Shown piece after piece: positions 8,735 through 16,570 of a stretch of DNA of 64,000 nucleotides. The notes beneath the pieces were generated by a model. It was not told where the DNA came from. It worked only from the letters and a program-made list of their open reading frames with translations, and did not search any database. The translations under genes were made by a program, and so were the position numbers. The first letter of the stretch is position 1; the number at the start of each line of letters is the position of its first letter. Source of the DNA: Streptomyces luteolifulvus (GTDB taxonomy: Bacteria > Actinomycetota > Actinomycetes > Streptomycetales > Streptomycetaceae); NCBI RefSeq assembly GCF_008806595.1, contig NZ_VZRB01000015.1:1-64000 (forward strand). The letters are read 5' to 3'.

Positions 8735-10681
8735 GCGGAACGACCGCCTCTACGAACTGGTCCGGGCCGCGACCGTCCATCTTCTGCCCACCGGGGCCGA
8801 CACGGGCCCGCTGTGGGGCAGCGGCTTCTTCGTCGCGCCCGGCTGGGTGCTGACCGCCGCCCATGTGCTGCGCCCCCACCTGGCGGCGGACCGCGACACC
8901 GTGTTCCGGGTGCGCGGCGAGGGCGTGGACGCCGAGGCCCGGCTCGAGCAGTGGCTGCTCACCGACCCACGGCGTCCCGTCGTACCCCTGGAGGAGGACC
9001 TGGCGCTGGTGCGGCTGACGGGTGACGCCGACGAGCATGCGCACGAGTGTGTGTGGCTCGCCGACCGGGCCGCGCGTCACTCCGGGGCCCTCAAGGCGTG
9101 CGGTTACTACCCCGGACCTCCCGAGACGCACTTCAGGATCGTGGACGCCGAGATCAACGGCCACGAGGACACGTACGGGCTGATCATCAAGCCCGACATC
9201 GACTTCCCGAGCGGTGTCTCGGGCGGTCCGCTGCTCGACCCGGAGACCGGTGCCGTGGTCGGGCTGATCAAGTCGCGGCGCAAGGAGCAGGACGGCGGGA
9301 AGGCGGTGGCGATCTCCGCGCTGCGCCGCTTCGGGCCGGTGTACCGCACCCTCATGGCCGCCCACGACCGCTGGCACGGCGCCGAGCCGGTGTCCGGGAC
9401 CGGGGACAATTGGATCGACCTGCAGGGCGGCGCGGGCACCGGCGGCGAACGGTGGACGCCCGCCGACCGCCGCGAGGCGCTCGGACTGCTTGCGGACCTG
9501 CCCGTGCCGCCCGACGCGCCCACCGTCGCCCTCCTGGCGAGACAGGCGCGCAGCGGCATGCAGTGGCCGGGCGGCACACCCGAGCTGCTGACCTGGCGCG
9601 ACGGGTACGGGCTGCTCTACGAGGGGCGCATCCGCTGGAAGCCCTCACCTTCCTGCGCTACCTGAGGTATGTCGAGTCGTACATCCGCTCCCGGGGCGGC
9701 GACGGCGCCGCGCTCGGCGCATGGATACAGAAGCGGCTGCGCCGGGAGCCGCGCCGTGAACTGCACGCGCTCGTCCGCGACGTCGCCCTTCCCGACGCCC
9801 TGCGGCCCGCCTCCGAGGACGGGCCGGAGCGCGTCGTGATCCCCTACCCGGGCCCCGGTGAGGGCCCCACCGTGGCCGTCCTTCTCGACCCGGTGATCGG
9901 CTCGCAGCCCGCCCGGTTCTTCTGGGAGATCTGGCTCGACGCCGGGGACGGCGAACCCGAACTGTACGAGTCCGACGGCTCCGTCCGCGGTCATCTGCCC
10001 GGTGAGCTCGTCCAGGCCCTGCGCGAGCCGCTGGGCAGACTGCTGCGGGCCAAGGACCGGGAGGGCTGCCCCGTGCCGCTCGAAGTCGCCCTGCCCGCCG
10101 AGTACTTCGACACCGCCGTGCACCGCTGGCGGTTCGACGACATCGCCGAGCTGAACGACACCGGGCACCTGGGGGCGCGCCGCCGTGTCGTGCTGCGCTC
10201 CCTGGAGCGCCGGGGAGATCCGGACAAACTCTGGGCCGAACGCTGGCAGGCCATGGCGGCCGAGCAGCGCTTCGGCGGCTGGCGCACACCCGCGCGGGGC
10301 GCCGTGCACACCGACCGCAGCTACCGGGAGGCCGCGTTCGGTCTCATCCCCGTCATGTGCCGCCCGGCCGGACGCGAACCGGGGCGCGGCGCCATGCGGC
10401 TCGCCCTGGAGAACGGTCACGGCGTCGCGCTCTGGCACATCGACGGGCACACCTCCCGCGCCTGCCCCGAAACGTGCGACACGCTCTACGCCAAGGCCGA
10501 GGAACTGCTCGGCGCCCTCGGCTCGCCGGCCGAACTCCCGGACCGTCTGCGGCACATCCGCCAGGACATCAGCGAGCAGCGGGCCGACGGCGCCTGGGCG
10601 GAGCCGATGGCACTGCTGTACGACGATCCACGCCGTCCGCTGCCCGCGGAGGAGACCGGGACCGTGGACGCGCCGCTGTGA
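8727..10681 (+). pseudogene. Trypsin-like protease/EAD/VMAP-C gene with a -1 frameshift
   Basis: Read across one frame change this is a single 651-aa protein. Residues 1-200 are a trypsin-like domain with His46 (LTAAHVL), Asp91 (EEDLAL) and Ser165 (GVSGGP), so the triad is intact. Residues about 250-300 resemble an effector-associated domain. From FLRYLRYVE onward it matches the VMAP C-terminal domain. The first frame stops at 9663-9665; the second supplies the rest to 10681. Restoring one G in the run at 9637-9638 (TGG-AAG to TGG-GAA) joins the frames. Either a real inactivating or truncating mutation, or a sequencing error in the G run. If real, a protease without VMAP-C would be made. Confidence 0.85.
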
Positions 10682-10829
10682 CCGCTCCCGCGCCCCCGAC
10701 CGCCCGCTGGCCGAAAACGCCGGTGCCGCAGGGCCTGCCTGGGTACATTCTCAGGGGCCCGTTGCGGGCGCACGACGCCCCCGTCGGCCAGGACGTGGAC
10801 TACCACCGACCGTCGGCGAGGAGCGCACC

Positions 10830-11828
10830 ATGAGCGAGTGGTACATCTACCGGGGGACCGGACGTCCGGATCCGGCCAGGATCGGGGAGCTGCCGGACCC
10901 GCCGCCGTGGCGCTCCTTCGACGCCCCGGTCGTCGACTACGACGTCCCGGAACTCGACCGTGCCACCCACCGCAGGCTCGGCTCGCGCACCGTACCCCTG
11001 CCCATCCAGGACCCCGACACCCTCGAACTCGTCAACGCCGCCCTGTATCTGAGGCGCCCGCTGCTCGTCACCGGCGAACCGGGCGTCGGCAAGTCGACGC
11101 TCGCGCACTCCGTGGCCTACGAACTCGGCCTCGGCCGGGTCCTGGAGTGGCCGGTCGTCTCCCGCAGCGAACTGCGGGACGGGCTCTACACCTACGACGC
11201 CATCGGCCGCCTCCAGGACGCGCAGCTGCCGGGGAACTCCGAGTCCGAGGACATCGGCCGGTACATCAAGCTCGGCCCGCTCGGCACCGCGCTGCTCGCC
11301 GCCGAAAAGCCCCGGGTCCTGCTCATCGACGAGCTCGACAAGAGCGACATCGACCTCCCCAACGATCTGCTGAACGTCCTGGAGGAGGGCAGGTTCGCCA
11401 TCCCCGAGCTGGAGCGGATCGCCGACCGCGCCCCGGTCGTGGAGGTCCTCACCGACGACGGCCGCCGGGTCGCCGTGACAAACGGTCAGGTGAGCTGCCG
11501 CTCCTTCCCGTTCGTCGTCATGACCAGCAACCGCGAGCGCGAGTTCCCCGCCCCGCTGCTGCGCCGCTGCATCCCGCTCGACCTGAAGGCCCCGCGCGAC
11601 GAGCGCCTCGCCGCCCTGGTCCAGGCGCACTTCGGGCAGGGCTCGTACGACGACAACCGCGACCTCGTCGACCAGTTCACCCAGGCCGAGGCGGACGGCG
11701 CGCTGCGCCCCACCGACCAGCTGCTCAACGCCATCTTCCTCGCCCAGTACGCCGCGCGGGACGCGGCCGAGCGACGCGAGGAGATCTCGGAGCTGCTGAT
11801 GCAGCCCCTGGACCGCGGGCCGCGGTGA
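10830..11828 (+). CDS. MoxR-type AAA+ ATPase
   Basis: A 332-aa AAA+ protein. Walker A GEPGVGKST at residues 82-90, Walker B VLLIDELDK near 163-171, and a sensor region FVVMTSNREREFPAPLLRRC containing sensor 1 and the arginine finger. MoxR ATPases of VMAP ternary systems work with a vWA protein to remodel or activate the effector. ATG at 10830 has a GAGGAG site. The 148-base gap after the protease gene contains TACATT near 10744 as a possible -10, so it may have its own promoter. The vWA gene starts 3 bases after its stop. Confidence 0.93.
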   Translation: MSEWYIYRGTGRPDPARIGELPDPPPWRSFDAPVVDYDVPELDRATHRRLGSRTVPLPIQDPDTLELVNAALYLRRPLLVTGEPGVGKSTLAHSVAYELGLGRVLEWPVVSRSELRDGLYTYDAIGRLQDAQLPGNSESEDIGRYIKLGPLGTALLAAEKPRVLLIDELDKSDIDLPNDLLNVLEEGRFAIPELERIADRAPVVEVLTDDGRRVAVTNGQVSCRSFPFVVMTSNREREFPAPLLRRCIPLDLKAPRDERLAALVQAHFGQGSYDDNRDLVDQFTQAEADGALRPTDQLLNAIFLAQYAARDAAERREEISELLMQPLDRGPR

Positions 11829-11831
11829 CCG

Positions 11832-14800
11832 ATGTCCGCACCGGCTTCCGACACCCCGCCCGACGACGTGAGCCACGCGCTCACGGCGCTGGTCGCGCGG
11901 CTGCGCGACGCGGGTGTCGCACCGGGCGTCGAGGAGCTCGCGGACGCACTGTGGCTGGCCCGCTGGCTGCCGCCGGGCGACGGGCGGACGGCCCGGCCCG
12001 TGCCCGATCCGGCGGGCCCCGAACCCGAACGCCGCGACGGCACCGGCTCCTTGCCCCAGCCGTCCGGACCGGTCCGCGCCACCTCGGGTGCGCGGGAGTC
12101 CCAACAGGCTGACGGTGCCCGGCTGTTCGCCCCCGGTCCGGGCAGCGACGACGATTCCGACTCCGGCACCGGCTCCGGCACCCGGATGACACCCGTCCGG
12201 GTCCCCTCCGCACCCGCCCTGCCCGAACCCCTCGCCCTGCAACGGGGGTTACGCCCCCTCCAGCGCTACCGGGCCCCCGTCCGCCCCGTGGCCCGCACCC
12301 TCGACGAACACGCCACCGCCGACCGGGCCGCCGAATCCGGGCTGGTGCTGCCCGTCCTGCGGCCCGACCGACGCCGTGAGGCACGGCTGCTGCTCCTGAT
12401 GGACGTCTCCACCTCCACCGTGGTCTGGCAGCAGGCGTTCGACGAGCTGTGGCAGGTCTGCGCCCGGGCCGGCGCCTTCCGCGAGGTACAGACGAGGTAT
12501 CTGCACGAGAGCCCCGGCGGTCTGCCCGGCTGCTCCGCCCGTCCGGACCCCCGGGGCCCGCTGCACGCCCCCGAGCAGCTCAGGGACCCGACCGGGAGGC
12601 GCGTGACGCTGGTGCTCAGCGACTGCGCCGGGCCCATGTGGCGCAGCGGCCGGGTGCAGCGGCTGCTGCACGGCTGGGCCGCGACCGCGCCCGTGGCCGT
12701 CGTACAGCCGCTGCCGCAGCGCATGTGGCTGCGCACGCATCTGCCCGCCCGGCGCGGGCTTCTGCACCGCAGGGAAGGACCCGCGGGGGCGCTGGAGTTC
12801 CTGCCCGACCGGGGGCGCGCGGAGCGTGGTGCGCTGCCCGTCCCGGTGCTGGCGCTGCGCCGGGACTCGGTGGAGGGCTGGGCGCGGCTGGTGTCCGGCG
12901 CCACCGGACAGTCGCTCGCCGCCGCGGCCGGCTGGGTGCGCGCCGGCCATCCGGCGTCCGGGGCGCCGGTGCGGGCTGCCGAGGAGCTGACCGGCGAGGA
13001 ACGCGTCCGCGCGTTCTGGCGCCCGGCGTCCGCGGAGGCCCGCCGGCTCGCCGTGTATCTGTCGGCGGTGCCGCTGTACCTGCCGGTGATGCAGCTGGTC
13101 CAGCACGCGATGCTCGCCGGGAGCGGGCCCGATGTGCTCTCCGAGGTGCTGCTCAGCGGGCTGCTCAGACGCCGGGAGGACCCGGACGACCCGCGGGCCG
13201 TGCGGTACGACTTCCTGCCGGGGGTCGCCCGGGAGCTGCGCGAGCGGCTGTCCGTCGACGAGGTCGAGCTGCTGTTCAAGCACTGCTCCGAGTACGTGGA
13301 GCGGAAGTTCGGGCGCAGCGTGCGCAACTTCCCGGCGCTGGCGGGGGCGTTCCTGCGCGGGGCGGTCGCCCCCGGGGGCGAGCTGTCGCCGCTGACGGGC
13401 GGTCCGGCGGGCGAGGGGGAGCCGGCCGGGCTGCGGGCGTTCGCCGAGGTGTCGGCGGAGGTGCTGCGGGATCTGGGGGCGCGGCTTCCGGCGGTGCCGG
13501 TGGAGCGCGGGCTGACCGCGGGGGAGCTGCTCAGCAAGGGGCGGGAGGCCGTCGGCCGGTTCCTGGGGGAGGGCCTCACCCGGGAACTCGACGCCGCGGT
13601 GGAGTATCTGCGCAAGGCGGTCGACGTCGCCCGGTCGCAGGAACAGCGGACGTCCGCCGGTGAGGAGCTGGCGAACGCGCTGCTGGCCCGGTGGCGGGTC
13701 CGCGGGGTGGGGGAGGACCTCCGGGAGGCGGGGGAGGCGATCGCCGCACCGGCCGCCGTCACCGTACGCGGGAGCCTGATCCTCGGCCTGGTCAGCTGGG
13801 CCCAGGCCCAGGGGGTGGTCGCGAGCGGGATCGACTTCGCGGGCCTGCCCGCCGGGGTGCGGGACTGGGCGCTGACCGCCCCGGACCGGCCCGAGGACCA
13901 CGCCTGCGCGCTTCTGCTGTATCTGGCGGACCGGGACCTGACGACGGTCCTGCACGACGCCGACACGGCGCCCCACGCGCTCGCCCGTCGGCGGACGGCG
14001 GCGGAGGCGCTGGCCGCGGTGCGCCGGGCTGTCGCGGAGCTGGGTCCCGGGGTCGGGGGAGGTGCCGGGCCGCCCTTCACCGCCGAGGAGTGGTACGTCG
14101 CTCATCTGCACCGGGCGGCCGAGGCCGCGGGGGCACGGCTGGCCTTTCCCGAGCCCGAGCGCGCTCGGGTCGTACGGGGGCGGCTGTGGCTCGCCCTGGC
14201 CCGGCAGCACCTCGGGCGGGGGCGGGTGGAGGCGGTCGTCGACCTGGACCGGCTGCACGCGGAGTACCTGGCAACACTCGCCACCGAGGACTTCCTGGCG
14301 GCCGTGGGCGACGAGAGCGCGCTGCCGGCAGCCGAGCGCTGCCGGGTGTGGCTGGACGCGGCGGCCGCCATCGAGATCCAGCAGCCCCTGCGCGGCGACG
14401 GCCGTGAGCGCCGCATGCTGCTGTACGCGGTCGATCAGGCCCTCGCGGCCGCCGGCGACGACGATGCGCTGCGCTTCGAGTGTCATGCGTGGGCCGCGCG
14501 GATCTACCGGGCCCGGTACGACGAAACCGGGTCCCTCGACCAACTGCGACGTGCCGTCGAGGCATGGACGCAGGCCGAAGGGCTGCTCGGCGAGGACGAT
14601 CCCAGGCGGCCGACGGTGCTGACCGAGTTCGGCCTGGTCCTCTTCGAGACGGCCCGGATCGAGGGGACGCACGGCGATGCCGGCAGGGCCGTCGAGCTGC
14701 TGCGCCGCGCGATCGACGAGTCCCCGCCGGAGGACCCCGGGCTCCCGGAGCGGCTGGCGGACCTGGGGCTGGCCTATTTCACGCGCTACACCTTCCAGCA

Positions 14801-15107
14801 CGTCCTGTCCGACCTGTACGAGGCCGAGTGGCTGTTCGGCGAGGCCGTCCGGGGCTCCGACGACCCGGTGTTCCTCGCGCAGTGCTGGATCAGGCGGGGG
14901 TCCACGCTCCTGTTCCTGCACGACCGCACACACTCTCGCTCACGCCTGGAGCAGGCGCTCGAGTGCTACGGCAGGGCAGCCGAGTACGCCGAGGACGCCG
15001 AGGTTCCCGAGGCGCTGGCCGACGCCCTCCGGGGCCGGGACGAAGCCCGGAACCGGATCAGCGGCGCTCACGCCTCCGGCCCGGACCCCGAGACGGCCAC
15101 CGAGTGA
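11832..15107 (+). CDS. vWA-domain protein, SAV_2336-like, with TPR-like C-terminus
   Basis: A 1091-aa protein. Residues 1-40 are helical; 50-135 are disordered Pro/Gly/Asp-rich linker. The vWA domain starts near 185 with LLLLMDVSTST, a MIDAS-type D-x-S-x-S (Asp191, Ser193, Ser195), and continues to VTLVLSDCAGPMW. A second region (about 320-470) holds the SAV_2336-type module ending YVERKFGRSVRNFPALAG. Residues about 560-1080 are helical, TPR-like repeats. In VMAP systems the vWA protein bridges MoxR and the VMAP effector. The stop overlaps the next gene (GTGA). Confidence 0.88.
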   Translation: MSAPASDTPPDDVSHALTALVARLRDAGVAPGVEELADALWLARWLPPGDGRTARPVPDPAGPEPERRDGTGSLPQPSGPVRATSGARESQQADGARLFAPGPGSDDDSDSGTGSGTRMTPVRVPSAPALPEPLALQRGLRPLQRYRAPVRPVARTLDEHATADRAAESGLVLPVLRPDRRREARLLLLMDVSTSTVVWQQAFDELWQVCARAGAFREVQTRYLHESPGGLPGCSARPDPRGPLHAPEQLRDPTGRRVTLVLSDCAGPMWRSGRVQRLLHGWAATAPVAVVQPLPQRMWLRTHLPARRGLLHRREGPAGALEFLPDRGRAERGALPVPVLALRRDSVEGWARLVSGATGQSLAAAAGWVRAGHPASGAPVRAAEELTGEERVRAFWRPASAEARRLAVYLSAVPLYLPVMQLVQHAMLAGSGPDVLSEVLLSGLLRRREDPDDPRAVRYDFLPGVARELRERLSVDEVELLFKHCSEYVERKFGRSVRNFPALAGAFLRGAVAPGGELSPLTGGPAGEGEPAGLRAFAEVSAEVLRDLGARLPAVPVERGLTAGELLSKGREAVGRFLGEGLTRELDAAVEYLRKAVDVARSQEQRTSAGEELANALLARWRVRGVGEDLREAGEAIAAPAAVTVRGSLILGLVSWAQAQGVVASGIDFAGLPAGVRDWALTAPDRPEDHACALLLYLADRDLTTVLHDADTAPHALARRRTAAEALAAVRRAVAELGPGVGGGAGPPFTAEEWYVAHLHRAAEAAGARLAFPEPERARVVRGRLWLALARQHLGRGRVEAVVDLDRLHAEYLATLATEDFLAAVGDESALPAAERCRVWLDAAAAIEIQQPLRGDGRERRMLLYAVDQALAAAGDDDALRFECHAWAARIYRARYDETGSLDQLRRAVEAWTQAEGLLGEDDPRRPTVLTEFGLVLFETARIEGTHGDAGRAVELLRRAIDESPPEDPGLPERLADLGLAYFTRYTFQHVLSDLYEAEWLFGEAVRGSDDPVFLAQCWIRRGSTLLFLHDRTHSRSRLEQALECYGRAAEYAEDAEVPEALADALRGRDEARNRISGAHASGPDPETATE

Positions 15108-15256
15108 CCGCCCCCGCCCAGGACGCCCGCACACCCCTCCCGGACATTCCCCGCCCCGACCACACCGACCACCCGGTATTGGCCGCCATCCTGGCCGAAC
15201 TCCGTGTCCGCGACCGGGAGTCCATCGTCGTCGCCCGCTACGAGGACGCGCCATGA
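15104..15256 (+). CDS. fxsA: FxsA-like RiPP precursor ending in YEDAP
   Basis: A 50-aa peptide, GTG start, overlapping the vWA stop (GTGA) and the FxsB start (ATGA). The N-terminal half carries TPLPDIPRPD; a helix LAAILAELRVRDRES follows, then VVARYEDAP at the C-terminus. FxSxx-COOH precursors in this position end F-x-S-x-x, where the radical SAM enzyme joins Phe to Ser as a three-residue cyclophane. Here the last five residues are Y-E-D-A-P, aligning Tyr with Phe and Asp with Ser. Size, place and tight coupling support a precursor; the altered core is unusual. No export signal is visible. Confidence 0.72.
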   Translation: MTAPAQDARTPLPDIPRPDHTDHPVLAAILAELRVRDRESIVVARYEDAP

Positions 15257-16476
15257 CGACGCACCCGCACCGGCCGGCGCACCCGACATGGCCCCACGCG
15301 CTGCTCGACACCTCCGGCCACGACCCCGTCCCCTTCCGTCAGTTCGTGCTGAAGGTGCACAGCCGCTGCAACCTGGACTGCACGTACTGCTACCTCTACC
15401 GGGGCCGGGACCACAGCTGGCGCGAGCGCCCGGTCCGGGTGCCGGGCCGCACCGTGCGGCACACCGCGGCGCGGATCGCCGAGCATGTCCGCACGCACGG
15501 GCTCGACGACATCCGCATAGAACTCCACGGCGGCGAACCGCTGCTCGCCGGCCCCGCCCCCGTCCTGGCCTACGCCCGCGCCGTACGCGAGGCCGTCCCC
15601 GCGGGCTGCCGGGTCACCGCCACCGTCCAGAGCAACGGCACCCGTCTGACCGCCCCCACCCTCGACCTGCTCGCCGGGGCCGGGATCCGGGTCGGCCTCA
15701 GTCTCGACGGCGGCCGCGCCGCCCACAACGCCCGCCGGGTCGACCACGCCGGGCGCCCCGCCTGGCCCGCCGCCCGGGCGGCAGCCCTGCGGCTGGCGGC
15801 GCATCCGGGGTCGTACGCCGGAATCCTCTGCACCATCGATCTGCGCGCGGACCCCGTGGACGTCTACCGCTCGCTGCTCGAACTGCGCCCGCCCGGTGTG
15901 GACTTCCTCCTCCCGCACGCCAACTGGGGGCACCCGCCCCCGGGCCTCGACCCGCGGCGGCCCGGCCGGCACCGGCCCGGCCCCACCCCCTACGGGGACT
16001 GGCTCGCCGGCGTCTTCGACGTCTGGTGGGACGAGGGCCGGCTGCGCACCCGGATACGGCTGTTCCAGGAGATCGTGGCCCTGCTGCTGGGCGCGCCGAG
16101 CGGTGCCGAGGCCGTCGGGCTGTCGCCGGTGGCCGCCGTGGTGATCGAGACGGACGGCGCGATCGAGCAGGTCGACTCGCTCCGGTCCGCGTACGAGGGC
16201 GCCGCGGAGACCGGGTTCGACGTCTTCCGGCACTCCTTCGACCTGGCCCTGCGCCATCCCGGTGTCGTCGCACGACAGCTGGGCGGCCGCGCGCTGGCCC
16301 CGGAGTGCCTGGACTGCCCCGTCGGCACGGTGTGCGGGGGCGGGAACTACGTGCACCGCTACGCGCCGGGCAGCGGCTTCCGCCATCCCAGCGTCTACTG
16401 CGCCGACCTGGAACGGATCGTCCGGCATGTCGCCCACCGGCTGGAGCGGACGGCAGCGGAGGGCGATGGAGTCTGA
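15253..16476 (+). CDS. fxsB: FxsB-like cyclophane-forming radical SAM/SPASM enzyme
   Basis: A 407-aa radical SAM enzyme. The iron-sulfur/SAM motif C-x3-C-x2-C is Cys39, Cys43 and Cys46 in SRCNLDCTYCYLY; the GGEP motif is HGGEPLL. The C-terminal SPASM region has ECLDCPVGTVCGGGNY and a further Cys in VYCADL for auxiliary clusters. The FxsB family crosslinks an aromatic side chain to the beta carbon two residues on, within its peptide. The start overlaps the precursor stop (ATGA), fixing both starts and implying paired synthesis. Confidence 0.92.
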   Translation: MTTHPHRPAHPTWPHALLDTSGHDPVPFRQFVLKVHSRCNLDCTYCYLYRGRDHSWRERPVRVPGRTVRHTAARIAEHVRTHGLDDIRIELHGGEPLLAGPAPVLAYARAVREAVPAGCRVTATVQSNGTRLTAPTLDLLAGAGIRVGLSLDGGRAAHNARRVDHAGRPAWPAARAAALRLAAHPGSYAGILCTIDLRADPVDVYRSLLELRPPGVDFLLPHANWGHPPPGLDPRRPGRHRPGPTPYGDWLAGVFDVWWDEGRLRTRIRLFQEIVALLLGAPSGAEAVGLSPVAAVVIETDGAIEQVDSLRSAYEGAAETGFDVFRHSFDLALRHPGVVARQLGGRALAPECLDCPVGTVCGGGNYVHRYAPGSGFRHPSVYCADLERIVRHVAHRLERTAAEGDGV

Positions 16477-16570
16477 CCCGCGCTCAACCCGGCCCCCCTG
16501 GAGTCGTTTTGACGCACAATTGAATAACCTGTGCACTGTCGTGACCAGGTTCGGCTGAGGGGACAGCGAG

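Noticed and set aside
9637..9642. Programmed -1 frameshifting in the trypsin-VMAP-C gene
   Set aside because: No X-XXY-YYZ slippery heptamer or downstream pseudoknot is evident; loss of one G in a short run is simpler.
12249..14933. An 894-codon minus-strand open frame opposite the vWA gene
   Set aside because: Pro/Arg/Gln-rich shadow without motifs; the plus-strand protein has vWA and TPR signatures.
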